The notes: generated from the sequence alone by a model not told the origin. 42,672 nucleotides of DNA from Acetatifactor sp. (GCA_016293615.1 JAEDDX010000018.1:1-42672); one strand, 5' to 3'. Counted from the first letter of the stretch, positions 8,635 to 16,984 are shown. Program-made: numbers and translations.

Positions 8635-8663
8635 ATAATACTATATTATCCTGCCTCGCGCAA
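8635..8663 (-). promoter_or_regulatory. Promoter for the lipoprotein gene
   Basis: Minus-strand TTGCGC (8658-8663), 17-nt spacer, TATTAT (8635-8640). Confidence 0.55.
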
Positions 8664-8763
8664 GTTCTATTCCTCGCTTTTACGAATTCTTAAGATTCGC
8701 TTTGGCAGGGTAACGCAGTCAAGTTTTTGAATCTCAGACCGCGCTGATGCACCCGCCGCGGCA

Positions 8764-9699
8764 TCAGGTCAGACACAGATAGGCAAAATACCCGGCATAG
8801 CATATCAGCATCAGGCAGCCCACCCTGGCTGTAATCTCTTTTTTTCGTATCACGCCCAGCCCCAGCAGCACCGCAGCCCCGATCATCACAATGCTGTCGG
8901 TAATAAAACGACTGTGGAAGCTGACATCCGAGATCAATCCGGAAGTGCCCACAATGAACAGAATATTGAAGATATTGCTGCCCACGATATTGCCGATGGC
9001 AATATCGTTGCTGCCCTTCCTCGTCGCTGTGACGGAGGTAAACAGTTCCGGCAGCGAAGTACCCAGTGCAACCACCGTAAGTCCGATAAAGCGCTCACTG
9101 ATGCCCAGCCATCTCGCGATCTCTGTCGCGGCATTCACTGAGAACCTGCTTCCGAGGATCAAAACGGCGAGCCCTCCCGCAATCATAACGAGTTCCAGCC
9201 ACAGTGCGTTGAGAACCTGCTTCTCCTGCTCCGCCGCCCGGTTTTCCTTTTGCCTGCGTGCACCCAGGGCAAGATATGCCCCAAAAGCCAGAAAGCAAGC
9301 CCAGAGAATCAAGCCGTCTCTTAAGGATATCATACCATCTAACCCGAGAATTGTCAGTAAAACAGAGCAAAAAATCATATACGGGATCTCGTACCGGACC
9401 GTTGTCCGGGATACCTTCAATGTACCGAACAAAGACGAAGCCCCCAGAATGATCAGAATGTTCAAAATATTGCTCCCCACAATGTTGCCGACCGTAATTT
9501 CAATATTCCCCTGAAGCTGCGCCGTAATACTGACTGCAGCCTCGGGTATACTGGTTCCCATCGCCACCACGGTCAGCCCGATGATCAGCTCGGGGATTTG
9601 AAGGCGTTTCGCGAGTTCAGCCGCACCCTCCACGAAAAAATCCGCACCCTTAATCAGCATCACAAAACCAACCACCAGCAAAAACACTTGTAAAATCAT
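8764..9699 (-). CDS. Na+/Ca2+ exchanger of the CaCA family (YrbG-like)
   Basis: 311 residues, about ten membrane segments in two homologous halves. Each half carries the alpha-repeat motifs of the family: GTSIPE at about 48 with GNIVGSN at 71-77, and GTSLPE at about 213 with GNIVGSN at 236-242. These form the cation-binding site, and the protein is expected to exchange calcium for sodium or protons across the cytoplasmic membrane. The start codon overlaps the stop of the 55-residue ORF upstream (ATGA), and GGAGGAG lies within that ORF, so translation is probably coupled. Length matches the family. Confidence 0.93.
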   Translation of the reverse strand: MILQVFLLVVGFVMLIKGADFFVEGAAELAKRLQIPELIIGLTVVAMGTSIPEAAVSITAQLQGNIEITVGNIVGSNILNILIILGASSLFGTLKVSRTTVRYEIPYMIFCSVLLTILGLDGMISLRDGLILWACFLAFGAYLALGARRQKENRAAEQEKQVLNALWLELVMIAGGLAVLILGSRFSVNAATEIARWLGISERFIGLTVVALGTSLPELFTSVTATRKGSNDIAIGNIVGSNIFNILFIVGTSGLISDVSFHSRFITDSIVMIGAAVLLGLGVIRKKEITARVGCLMLICYAGYFAYLCLT

Positions 9700-9863
9700 C
9701 GTTTCTCCTCCTCTTTCTCTGTATCCGTTGCAGAATCCTCTTCCCCGGCTTTCTTCGGAACCGGTTTCACGTTCTTCCTTTCCGGTCCGTTCTCATACCA
9801 CCATCCCCAGACGACGCCGACAACGCAGACGAGGATCGCCAAAATACTATAAATGGTCTCCAT
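9696..9863 (-). CDS. Small single-pass membrane protein coupled to the exchanger
   Basis: 55 residues. ATG with GGAGG 7 nt upstream. The first 22 residues form one hydrophobic segment, YSILAILVCVVGVVWGWW, followed by a tail rich in Lys, Glu and Asp (31-55) on the cytoplasmic side if orientation follows the positive-inside rule. The stop overlaps the exchanger start by ATGA, which points to translational coupling and a shared job. I do not recognise a family. It may be an accessory subunit or regulator of the exchanger, or simply a leader ORF whose translation opens the exchanger start. Confidence 0.65.
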   Translation of the reverse strand: METIYSILAILVCVVGVVWGWWYENGPERKNVKPVPKKAGEEDSATDTEKEEEKR

Positions 9864-9891
9864 GCACTATCCTCCGATTTTTTTGTACGCC

Positions 9892-9916
9892 AAAAAACCT
9901 ATGCTGTAACATAGGC
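9892..9916 (-). terminator. Intrinsic terminator between the 133-residue ORF and the exchanger pair
   Basis: Minus strand GCCTATG/CATAGGT with a 6-nt loop followed by TTTTTT. It ends about 16 nt before the ribosome site of the 55-residue ORF. No separate promoter is visible between this hairpin and that ORF, so it may partly attenuate readthrough into the exchanger genes. Confidence 0.75.
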
Positions 9917-9935
9917 TCATAAATAAGAGGAGGCT

Positions 9936-10337
9936 TTAGTCCTTCTGACCGTCCTTCGCATGTATATATTGTAATATGGATGTCTGACTGCGAACTGCAA
10001 TCAATTCAGAAAAGATAAGATATTCTGCTCCGGGCAGACCGGACTGTGCACCCGCGAAAGGGCACAGAAGCAGAAAGCAAACAGAGGCGGTCCGCTGGCG
10101 TGCGTGCGCATATTTCCATAAGGGGCAGGTCCTTTGAAAGGTCATATCTGCCAAAAGTTTTCCCCCGGCACCGGAAATAAGCTCGGGCGCATTGTCCGCG
10201 AACGTCTTTGCCCCAAGAGATGTATTGCCAAAACAGCTCTGCGGCTCATCCGGCTGCGCCGTGAAGACATAACCCGATAACAGAAGGCACACAATGACTC
10301 CCGCAAGGATTCTCCGCACACGATATACTGTTCTCAC
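9936..10337 (-). CDS. Hypothetical two-pass membrane or secreted protein
   Basis: 133 residues from a GTG at 10337, chosen because AGGGG lies 6-7 nt upstream and because this puts a typical signal or anchor (RRILAGVIVCLLLSGYVF) at the N-terminus. A second hydrophobic stretch occurs around 83-100 and the tail is polar, ending in Lys-Asp. The region between carries several Cys and Gly residues. No family recognised. An intrinsic terminator follows 20 nt after the stop, supporting a real transcription unit. The longer frame to 10412 lacks a ribosome site. Confidence 0.55.
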   Translation of the reverse strand: MRTVYRVRRILAGVIVCLLLSGYVFTAQPDEPQSCFGNTSLGAKTFADNAPELISGAGGKLLADMTFQRTCPLWKYAHARQRTASVCFLLLCPFAGAQSGLPGAEYLIFSELIAVRSQTSILQYIHAKDGQKD

Positions 10338-10478
10338 GCCATCACCCCTTTTTGCACAGCTGCCACAGGAATGTTTCTTTCCAATCCGCCTATGACAGCC
10401 GGAAGGAAGCAAACCTCCGCCTATACTATCGTATCACAGATTGCTTCTCCTGTGTCGTGCTTTCAGGGGTTTTTCATC

Positions 10479-10511
10479 GTCATATTTTGTCCGGAAATGA
10501 CAAGATATGAC
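10479..10511. repeat. 13-bp-arm inverted repeat upstream of the 133-residue ORF
   Basis: Arms 10479-10491 and 10499-10511 match at 12 of 13 positions (the exception is a T-G pair on the plus strand) around a 7-nt spacer. No U-run follows on either strand, so an operator or structured RNA is more likely than a terminator. The rest of the 272-nt gap 10338-10609 holds TATAGT-like boxes but no clear gene. Confidence 0.55.
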
Positions 10512-10609
10512 ATCATTGTTTCGCCAATCCGGCAATCTCCCCGGCATTGTTCAGGACTTTGGTCGCTTTCATGGTCCAAATGTACTCTACCTTCCCCGGT
10601 CTAAGGTCC

Positions 10610-11227
10610 TTAGCCTCGTTCTCCGCAAAGCTTTTTCAACAGCCCGTCGATCTCCTGCCAGTCTTTGCATCTGACAAACCGGTCATTCGGCAGTTTCGCC
10701 TGAATATTCCACGGGCGGTCGAAGACGGCTATTTTGCATTGTTCAAACTGCATCACATGCTCGAAGGCTGCCGGGGAATCTTCCACCGCAAAATCAAACC
10801 GCAGACGGTACAACTGCTCTAAGGTCATACTGTAGGTACAATCGCAGTTGAAGGTTTCGCGGCCGTATTTATCCACACAAAACAGCGGAAGTCTCTCCAG
10901 ATGATGCTCGTCCAGCCATGCTCTGGAGGGTTCATAGGAATCAAAGGGTCTTCCCGTGATGACAGAAACCTCATGTCCCTCATCGACCCAGCGGTTGAGC
11001 ATCTCACAGGCTCCCGGAGTCTCCTCATAGGCAAGGAGATGCTCCGGCTTATGTCCGGCCCGCATCAACACATCATACTGCGCATCGTCTAAATGAAAGG
11101 AGCTCTGGAGATTAAAAAACCGAACCTGCTCATAGGGCACATCGATTCCAAACAATTCTTTTGCAAGAATGGTAAAATACGCGGCTGTCTCACAGAGGCA
11201 ATCGTCAAAGTCAACATATATTTTCAT
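10610..11227 (-). CDS. HAD-family 5'(3')-deoxyribonucleotidase-like protein
   Basis: 205 residues from the ATG at 11227 (GGAGAG 3 nt upstream). The N-terminus KIYVDFDDCLCET is HAD motif I, with D6 as nucleophile and D8 as general acid. SVITGRPF (motif II, Thr) and the downstream VEDSPAAF (motif IV-type acidic residues) follow in order. The compact length and motif I fit the NT5C family, which dephosphorylates deoxynucleoside monophosphates, but many small HAD proteins share this outline, so the substrate is uncertain. It follows the GT-C-like gene by 107 nt. Confidence 0.8.
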   Translation of the reverse strand: MKIYVDFDDCLCETAAYFTILAKELFGIDVPYEQVRFFNLQSSFHLDDAQYDVLMRAGHKPEHLLAYEETPGACEMLNRWVDEGHEVSVITGRPFDSYEPSRAWLDEHHLERLPLFCVDKYGRETFNCDCTYSMTLEQLYRLRFDFAVEDSPAAFEHVMQFEQCKIAVFDRPWNIQAKLPNDRFVRCKDWQEIDGLLKKLCGERG

Positions 11228-11334
11228 AGTCTCTCCAATCAAAAAAGAATCCCTATTGAGAACCACATGGGTAAAAGAGCCGGAATTTGTGCCCGCTGCG
11301 GGAGCCGCCCGATGATGCTTTCTGCCGGTGGCTT

Positions 11335-12867
11335 CTACATCAGCACATCCAGGTTGAATTCCAGCAGGATGCTGCCCGTCACATAGATCCAGAACAGGGC
11401 TGCCAGAGACATGCGCAGCACCTTCCCTGCCTTTCGGTTCCCTGCTTCGAGACGCCGGATGACACCGGAGAATCCATACCCCATGGCAAGCATACCGAGG
11501 TATATTGCAGCTAAAATATATCGGATGTTCATCGCGCAGATGAAGGTGAATTCCAGACAGAATTTCACATACATCGCAAATACGACAGCGATACAGACAA
11601 GCACCAGTGTCCTGACATGCACTGCAATCGTTTGATCTCCAAGGAACAGTACGATGCCCGCAAGCATCAGCAAAAGCAGCACCATCGTTGCCCAGAGCAT
11701 CAATACCGACACGACACGGACGGTATCTGCGACCCTGGAATAATCAGCTTCGCCAAAAACCGCATATTTTACGAGTGTCGTAAATATATTGTGATCGGCA
11801 AACGCTTCCTGCCGGTCCCACTGTATATAGGGAACCGTAAAGGCACCCGAAAAATCAAAGAATCGTTCCCACACAGAATATCGGGAAATGTTCTGAATCG
11901 AGTCCTCCGGCAGACCGGGTGCATAGGTCAGGGGCATTCGAAACTGCACAAACCGAAGAACCGCATACCAAAGCCCAAGCGGAAACACCACCGTTGCAAA
12001 GAAGCAAAACTGTCCGAGATATCGCTTCCATTCCGCTCTCGATTGAAAGGCGCGCATCAGCATGAGCACGCCGATGCCGGGTGCAACCAGGGCGGCAGAG
12101 ATCTTCGTCATCATGCCAAGTCCGATGGCCAACGCCAGCTGAAAGATATGCAGGGCGGTCGGTTCCTCATACCAGACCAATGCATAGTAAACCGACATCA
12201 CCATAAACAACAGTACCGGCGGATCATTGTGCACCGCCCCGGACAGCAGGATCTGATACGGCAGAAACGCCACCGCGCACACGGCCAGAAACCGCCCCGT
12301 CACGGGCACCTTCATCTTTTTCGCCGTTTTGTCAAAGTACAGGAGTGTGAGGGCACTGTACACAAGCGGCAGAATCTGCAGGTACCTTACTCCCATACGC
12401 CCAATATCGCCGCCAAAGAATGCAGCCACCCGCAGCAGTAACGCGCAGACTGCGAAATGAAGGGGCGGATGATAAAACTGATAATGGCTCATCGGGTTCA
12501 CATCAGGCAGTGTTCCATAGGTGTACAGATAGTAGACATAGCCCATGTTGCCATAGTTATCCGGTGCAAACATTCCCAGGTCATTCTGTAAGAACCCGAC
12601 CGGCGTATAAGCCACATGGAGAATGCGAATCAAAACACCCATCCAGATGACCAGGCTGACAGCGCTCTCCGGGATTTCCTCCCTGCGCCGCAGCAGGCAC
12701 CCTCCCGCCGCAAGCAGTATAGTTGCCAGCAGAAGGGTACACACCAGGGTCGGAGTCTGTGTCTGCGCAAATCCGGCATTGCAGAATCTGACCGCGGCAG
12801 CATAAAGCACCGCAAATATCGTCGCCAGTCCCATCTGAACAAGGACTGCTGTTTTCTCTTTGTTCAT
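11335..12867 (-). CDS. GT-C glycosyltransferase (PMT/ArnT-like) membrane protein
   Basis: 510 residues with about twelve membrane segments. The first external loop holds a DNYGNMGYVYYLYTYG stretch followed by HPPLHF, the pattern of the dolichyl-phosphate-mannose mannosyltransferase/ArnT superfamily, in which an acidic residue in this loop is catalytic and a lipid-phosphate sugar is the donor. Acceptor unknown. The gene begins 15 nt after the stop of the esterase-like gene, with AGGAAG as ribosome site, so the two form an operon. Confidence 0.82.
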   Translation of the reverse strand: MNKEKTAVLVQMGLATIFAVLYAAAVRFCNAGFAQTQTPTLVCTLLLATILLAAGGCLLRRREEIPESAVSLVIWMGVLIRILHVAYTPVGFLQNDLGMFAPDNYGNMGYVYYLYTYGTLPDVNPMSHYQFYHPPLHFAVCALLLRVAAFFGGDIGRMGVRYLQILPLVYSALTLLYFDKTAKKMKVPVTGRFLAVCAVAFLPYQILLSGAVHNDPPVLLFMVMSVYYALVWYEEPTALHIFQLALAIGLGMMTKISAALVAPGIGVLMLMRAFQSRAEWKRYLGQFCFFATVVFPLGLWYAVLRFVQFRMPLTYAPGLPEDSIQNISRYSVWERFFDFSGAFTVPYIQWDRQEAFADHNIFTTLVKYAVFGEADYSRVADTVRVVSVLMLWATMVLLLLMLAGIVLFLGDQTIAVHVRTLVLVCIAVVFAMYVKFCLEFTFICAMNIRYILAAIYLGMLAMGYGFSGVIRRLEAGNRKAGKVLRMSLAALFWIYVTGSILLEFNLDVLM

Positions 12868-12882
12868 TGTTCTTCCTGTCTG

Positions 12883-14490
12883 TTACTCTTGTTTTTCTCT
12901 GGTGAATTGTGAGATGAACTTCCACGCCATCTCGCAGGTATGATGTCTGCACTCATGGACCTGTTCGCTGACACTCGCGAAGGCTGTTCTGCAGACGCCG
13001 TCCTCACTGTCAAAATAGTGAATGGTAAGGTCGCTGCCTCTGGTATCGTCATGAACCACTTCTACACGGTCACCGCGCACGCTCCAGACAGGGTCCGTCC
13101 ATTTGTCCTTCTCTTCGTATCCAAACGGAAAGTCTGCTTTCACGCGATTGGTGGACGCTGCGTACTGAATACGCTCAAGCCCCTGCTCTGCCTGGAAAGG
13201 GAGCTCCGGAAGATGCGACCTTTCGCCGCCCGAATAGAATAACGGCACCGGATGTGTGGTATTCAGCCGGTCTCCCAAATCATGCCCGAAGGGATTATTC
13301 CTGACGGGGAACAGCGCGCTCGCAGGTGCAAGCCCTGCAAAGATCTCCGGGTATTCCTGATACATATCCCAGGTCTTGCCGCTTCCCATGGAAAAACCTG
13401 ACGCATAGATTCTGCCCTCGTCGATCTGATAGGTTTTTTTAAGGTGTTCAATCACCTCCACCACCTCGGTTGCAGTGACATTCTGGTGATTCTCGATCGC
13501 CACATAGAGGAAGCCGTATCTGTGTGCAATCTCGTACCAGCCGGAGACGAAGGTTAAGAACATGGCAGAGTCTCCGCCGCCGTGGAAGCCGATCAGCAAA
13601 GGCGCCGGTCCCTTGTCGAAGGTATCATGGTTATAATAAGCAAAGTAACCGATCTCATGCGTCTGAGTGCCGGCAAACTGCCCGCGGTTGTCAGGCGAAG
13701 TTTTGACGGTCACACTGCCGGCTTCTTCTGTCATCTGCATTGCTTCAAAGTCAGGCTCAATCTCCATATTGCCGCACCACATTTTAAACTTGCGCACAAA
13801 TGCCTTGAAGTCGGCCTCATAGTCGGCGGAAGTCTTTATGCGCAGGTTCTCACAGCCCGCGAACGCAGCATTGACCTCATCAGAGTTGCCCACGCTCAAA
13901 ATACCGATATCCTTGCGCGCCACCTTCGGAACCACGCTGAGTCTTTCCATGGAGCACATTGCCGGAGTGATCTCACCGGGTCCCCACAGATACTGTCCCT
14001 GCACTGTCTGCAGGAGATTTTCTGCCACATAGTCGGCGGACTCGCCAAAGCTGTAAATGTCCGCCCTGAAGATGGCGCCTCTGATAAAGTAACCCTTAAA
14101 CTCACGGGTAAAGAAATCCGTGATCTCCACAATGCCGTCCTCGTATCTGGGGTCCATCTTCACTTCCGCGATCACATCCGCATAGAGGCTCGCGGGTGCC
14201 TGCTTCCAGCCCCCCTCACAGGTCGGATAGACGAACAGTACGCTCGAATCCACATCTGCCGCGATCTTTGCAAGTCCGCTTTCATCGGCAAACCGGATTG
14301 CCTCCTCCATAGTGCTTTGTTTCTCTTCAAACACCAAAAGCAGCGGTGCCCTGAAGGTGTAGTTATTCACCTGTCCGTTGATCTTTGTCGCAGGTACATA
14401 AGCCTTTAAGCAAAAGCTCTCAAACATATGCTCCCAATACTTTCCGCCGTCAGCAAGCGCTGTGACGACCGGTCTTTCCATCATTCCCAT
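12883..14490 (-). CDS. Esterase-like alpha/beta hydrolase, PHB-depolymerase type
   Basis: 535 residues, no signal peptide, so cytoplasmic. The C-terminal half is a recognisable alpha/beta hydrolase: oxyanion-hole HGGG at 303-306, nucleophile elbow GFSMGS with S367, and a late His region (HECRHH, about 512-517). The N-terminal half repeats the layout more weakly, with FVYPT near 86-90 and SFGES near 147-151, and looks like a degenerate second hydrolase domain. This tandem design is inferred by eye. Related proteins are annotated as PHB depolymerase-family esterases, but the natural substrate is unknown. GGAGG lies 10 nt before the ATG. Confidence 0.8.
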   Translation of the reverse strand: MGMMERPVVTALADGGKYWEHMFESFCLKAYVPATKINGQVNNYTFRAPLLLVFEEKQSTMEEAIRFADESGLAKIAADVDSSVLFVYPTCEGGWKQAPASLYADVIAEVKMDPRYEDGIVEITDFFTREFKGYFIRGAIFRADIYSFGESADYVAENLLQTVQGQYLWGPGEITPAMCSMERLSVVPKVARKDIGILSVGNSDEVNAAFAGCENLRIKTSADYEADFKAFVRKFKMWCGNMEIEPDFEAMQMTEEAGSVTVKTSPDNRGQFAGTQTHEIGYFAYYNHDTFDKGPAPLLIGFHGGGDSAMFLTFVSGWYEIAHRYGFLYVAIENHQNVTATEVVEVIEHLKKTYQIDEGRIYASGFSMGSGKTWDMYQEYPEIFAGLAPASALFPVRNNPFGHDLGDRLNTTHPVPLFYSGGERSHLPELPFQAEQGLERIQYAASTNRVKADFPFGYEEKDKWTDPVWSVRGDRVEVVHDDTRGSDLTIHYFDSEDGVCRTAFASVSEQVHECRHHTCEMAWKFISQFTREKQE

Positions 14491-14526
14491 TTTGAAATAT
14501 CCTCCTTCTTCTCTTACCGTTTCCGT

Positions 14527-14540
14527 GACTTTTAAAAGTC
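14527..14540. promoter_or_regulatory. 14-bp perfect palindrome upstream of the esterase gene
   Basis: GACTTTTAAAAGTC, 36 nt before the esterase ATG. It could be an operator; it lacks a U-run. Confidence 0.35.
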
Positions 14541-14559
14541 TCCGGGCTCATCTTTACTG

Positions 14560-14859
14560 CTATGTATTGTTTATCGGATCACGCGGCATTGTATCGCTGC
14601 ATGCTCCGCAAACACCTCCGTGCGTATTCTCTTCTCCAGAGCCCTCCAAAACCGTGTTCTGCGCAATCTCGGAAGCCAGCGCCGGGTATCTGCCCAAGAT
14701 CCTACTGTATTCATCCTCATCCACATAGGCACACCACGCAAGCTCAACAGGGCAATAGTCTCCCTCCCGAAACACTGTATATTCCGGATGCTCCCGGAAA
14801 AGCTTCTCTGTCATGGTCGATTTCCCGGCGCCCTGAATTCCTTCCACAAAATAGTTCAA
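14560..14859 (-). pseudogene. Truncated P-loop kinase-like gene
   Basis: 99 residues from a TTG start with GGGGG 7 nt upstream. The N-terminus FVEGIQGAGKST is a Walker A motif of the small nucleotide/shikimate-kinase-like P-loop fold, and the next 55 residues (FREGDYCPVELAWCAY and following) look like a conserved family of about 250 residues. After TVLEG at about residue 71 the sequence loses similarity, becomes Gly/Cys-rich and stops. Only 70 nt remain before the next gene, so most of the protein is missing. A good promoter remains upstream. Reading: a 3'-deleted remnant, possibly still transcribed. Confidence 0.7.
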
Positions 14860-14916
14860 TCCGCATCCCCCTTACCGGACAACTCTTGCAGTCTCCGGCA
14901 ACTGTCACTTATGTCT

Positions 14917-14946
14917 AGTATAAGACATTCGCACTGGGGTTGGCAA
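14917..14946 (-). promoter_or_regulatory. Promoter for the truncated kinase
   Basis: Minus-strand TTGCCA (14941-14946), 18-nt spacer, TATACT (14917-14922). The -10 box sits inside an ATGTCT/AGACAT inverted repeat (14911-14928), which could be an operator. Confidence 0.55.
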
Positions 14947-15000
14947 GCGTCCTTTTGCTGCTCCTGAAGTCTTTATGCCCTTCCGCGGCAATCTGCATAG

Positions 15001-15038
15001 AAAAAGGCGGAAAGAATACACAGCCTTCTTTCCGCCTT
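15001..15038 (-). terminator. Intrinsic terminator of cstA
   Basis: Minus-strand 13-bp perfect stem AAGGCGGAAAGAA/TTCTTTCCGCCTT, 9-nt loop, then a T-tract, about 100 nt past the cstA stop. Confidence 0.9.
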
Positions 15039-15135
15039 GCGTTCAACATATTAATTTTGCATCCGCGGGAAGGCAGACGCCTCCCCGCTCATACTGTCAG
15101 TGCCTATGACAGATGAACCATTCCCGGTTGAGATG

Positions 15136-16821
15136 TTACGCTTCGTTCTTCTTCGCGAACAGCTTTCTGATGCCTGCGCCTGCTACAATGATACCAAGGA
15201 TCAGCAGGAGGACAGCGAAGACAAGCTGTAGTGTGGTTCCGACGGTAAGACCGCCTGCCACAAACGCTTTCGAAAGCTTTACGATGGTCATGCCGAGCGC
15301 AGAAAAGGTCACTAACAGCATGAAGAACATGGGAACCCAGAGCATTACGCCCTGACGGTTGGTCTTCTTAAGGAATACAGCGCAGGCAATCAGAGCCAAT
15401 GCTGAGAGCAGCTGGTTTGCCGAACCGAACAAAGGCCAAATCTCTGCATATCCGACCTTTGCCAACAGGTATGCAAGGACAAGGGTAATGATGGTTGCAA
15501 AATACTTGTTGGTCAGGACTCTGCTTACGGGAGACATCTTCGCAGGATCCTCCTCATCCAGGAAGAATTCCTGGAAGGAAAGTCTTCCGATTCTTGCTAC
15601 GGAGTCAAGAGAAGTCAAGGCAAAAGCGGAAACTGCAAGGTTGATCAGGGTAAATACCAGCTGATAAGGCAGACCGGCTGCAGTTAAGAAGTTTGCAATC
15701 GCCCCCGCAAAGATTTGAGGCTGCGTCTTAAGTCCCTGTGCCGCTGCCTCACCGGAAGCGAAGGAAGCAACTGCAATCAGAGCAATGACTGCCAGCATGC
15801 TTTCCATCAGCATGGCACCGAAGGAAACGGGAAGCATGTTCTTCTCATTCTTGATCTGCTTGGAGGCAGTACCGGAAGACACCAGAGAGTGGAAACCGGA
15901 CACTGCACCGCAGGCGATGGTGACGAACAGGATAGGGAACAGGTACTGTCCGTTTACAGTAAAGCCGTTGAAGGCATTCAGGTTACACTTGGGATTTGCA
16001 ACAAAAATACCAAGGACAGCTGCCACGATCATGAAAATCAACAGGTAACTGTTCAGATAATCTCTGGGCTGCAGAAGGGCCCAGACCGGAACAACACAGG
16101 CAACCATGATATAGATAAAAATGATGATGTGCCATGTGCCTCTGGAAAGGAAAATGGGGCAGCCCATACCGATGGCCACTGCAGCCACCAGCATCAGGAT
16201 CGCAATTCCGGTGTTGACCCACTTGTTCAGCTTGCAATACTTCAGCAGGAAGCCAAGACCGACAGCCTCCAGAATAAAGAGCATGGAAGTCATCGCAACC
16301 GCACCGTTTGCCTGAATCTTGTCAGCAGCTTCTCCTGCATCATTGAGGCTGAAGCCATTGAAGGTTCCCGCAACGACATCTGCAAATGCTGCAATGACAA
16401 GGATACAGAACAGCCAGCAGAAGGCTAAGAACAACTTCTTGCCGAGCTTGCCGATGTACTCCTCGATAATGTAGCCGATGGTGCGTCCCTTATTCTTTAC
16501 CGAAGCGTACATGGAAGCAAAGTCCTGCACCGCTCCGAAGAAAACACCACCGATCAAGATCCACAAAAGAACCGGAAGCCAGCCAAACATTGCAGCCTGA
16601 ATCGGTCCGTTGATAGGGCCGGCGCCTGCAATGGAAGCAAACTGATGTCCGAATACCACATTGGTATCTGCGGGAACATAGTCCACACCGTCTTCCATCT
16701 CATAGGCAGGAGTCTTGGCATTCGGATCGATTCCCCACTTGTTGGCCAGATATCGTCCGTACAGCAGATAAGCTCCTCCCAGAACTACTATGGCAATTGC
16801 CATCATTAGTATACCACTCAC
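15136..16821 (-). CDS. cstA: Carbon starvation protein CstA
   Basis: 561 residues from a GTG. A family of polytopic transporters for pyruvate and possibly peptides. About sixteen hydrophobic segments are present, with the conserved HQFASIAGAGPINGP region near the N-terminus and the FGAVQDFASMYASV and VAGTFNGF stretches after it. Length fits the short Gram-positive CstA form. The GTG at 16821 is preferred because GGGAGG lies 9 nt upstream; an in-frame ATG 27 nt earlier would place that site inside the coding sequence. It ends in its own terminator, so it is monocistronic. Confidence 0.93.
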   Translation of the reverse strand: MSGILMMAIAIVVLGGAYLLYGRYLANKWGIDPNAKTPAYEMEDGVDYVPADTNVVFGHQFASIAGAGPINGPIQAAMFGWLPVLLWILIGGVFFGAVQDFASMYASVKNKGRTIGYIIEEYIGKLGKKLFLAFCWLFCILVIAAFADVVAGTFNGFSLNDAGEAADKIQANGAVAMTSMLFILEAVGLGFLLKYCKLNKWVNTGIAILMLVAAVAIGMGCPIFLSRGTWHIIIFIYIMVACVVPVWALLQPRDYLNSYLLIFMIVAAVLGIFVANPKCNLNAFNGFTVNGQYLFPILFVTIACGAVSGFHSLVSSGTASKQIKNEKNMLPVSFGAMLMESMLAVIALIAVASFASGEAAAQGLKTQPQIFAGAIANFLTAAGLPYQLVFTLINLAVSAFALTSLDSVARIGRLSFQEFFLDEEDPAKMSPVSRVLTNKYFATIITLVLAYLLAKVGYAEIWPLFGSANQLLSALALIACAVFLKKTNRQGVMLWVPMFFMLLVTFSALGMTIVKLSKAFVAGGLTVGTTLQLVFAVLLLILGIIVAGAGIRKLFAKKNEA

Positions 16822-16850
16822 TTGTTTATTCCTCCCTTTCATATTCATTC

Positions 16851-16876
16851 CACAGTATCAAAATCAAGATACAGTG
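16851..16876. promoter_or_regulatory. Inverted repeat upstream of cstA
   Basis: CACAGTATC and GATACAGTG arms (8 of 9 matching) around 8 nt, ending about 30 nt before the GTG start. It may be an operator or a leader hairpin. A promoter-like TTGCTA/TACTAT pair with 18-nt spacing occurs farther upstream near 16960-16985. Confidence 0.35.
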
Positions 16877-16984
16877 AGCAGTTATGCCAGTCATAGGAAA
16901 ACTGTCGGCATTATTTTAGCACTCTCACCTCACATTTCCAGCGTAAAATTGCACAAAATAGTACGATTTTTACATCCAAAATAG

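Noticed and set aside
10526..10609. A protein-like open stretch on the minus strand just after the deoxynucleotidase gene, ending at a TGA near 10526
   Set aside because: No start codon with a ribosome site; the only ATG gives 19 residues. Could be a remnant, but nothing recognisable.
16916..16924. TTAGCACTC, the left half of a CIRCE heat-shock element, between cstA and hsp20
   Set aside because: The matching GAGTGCTAA half is absent at the expected distance and the site lies downstream of hsp20, so it is a chance match.
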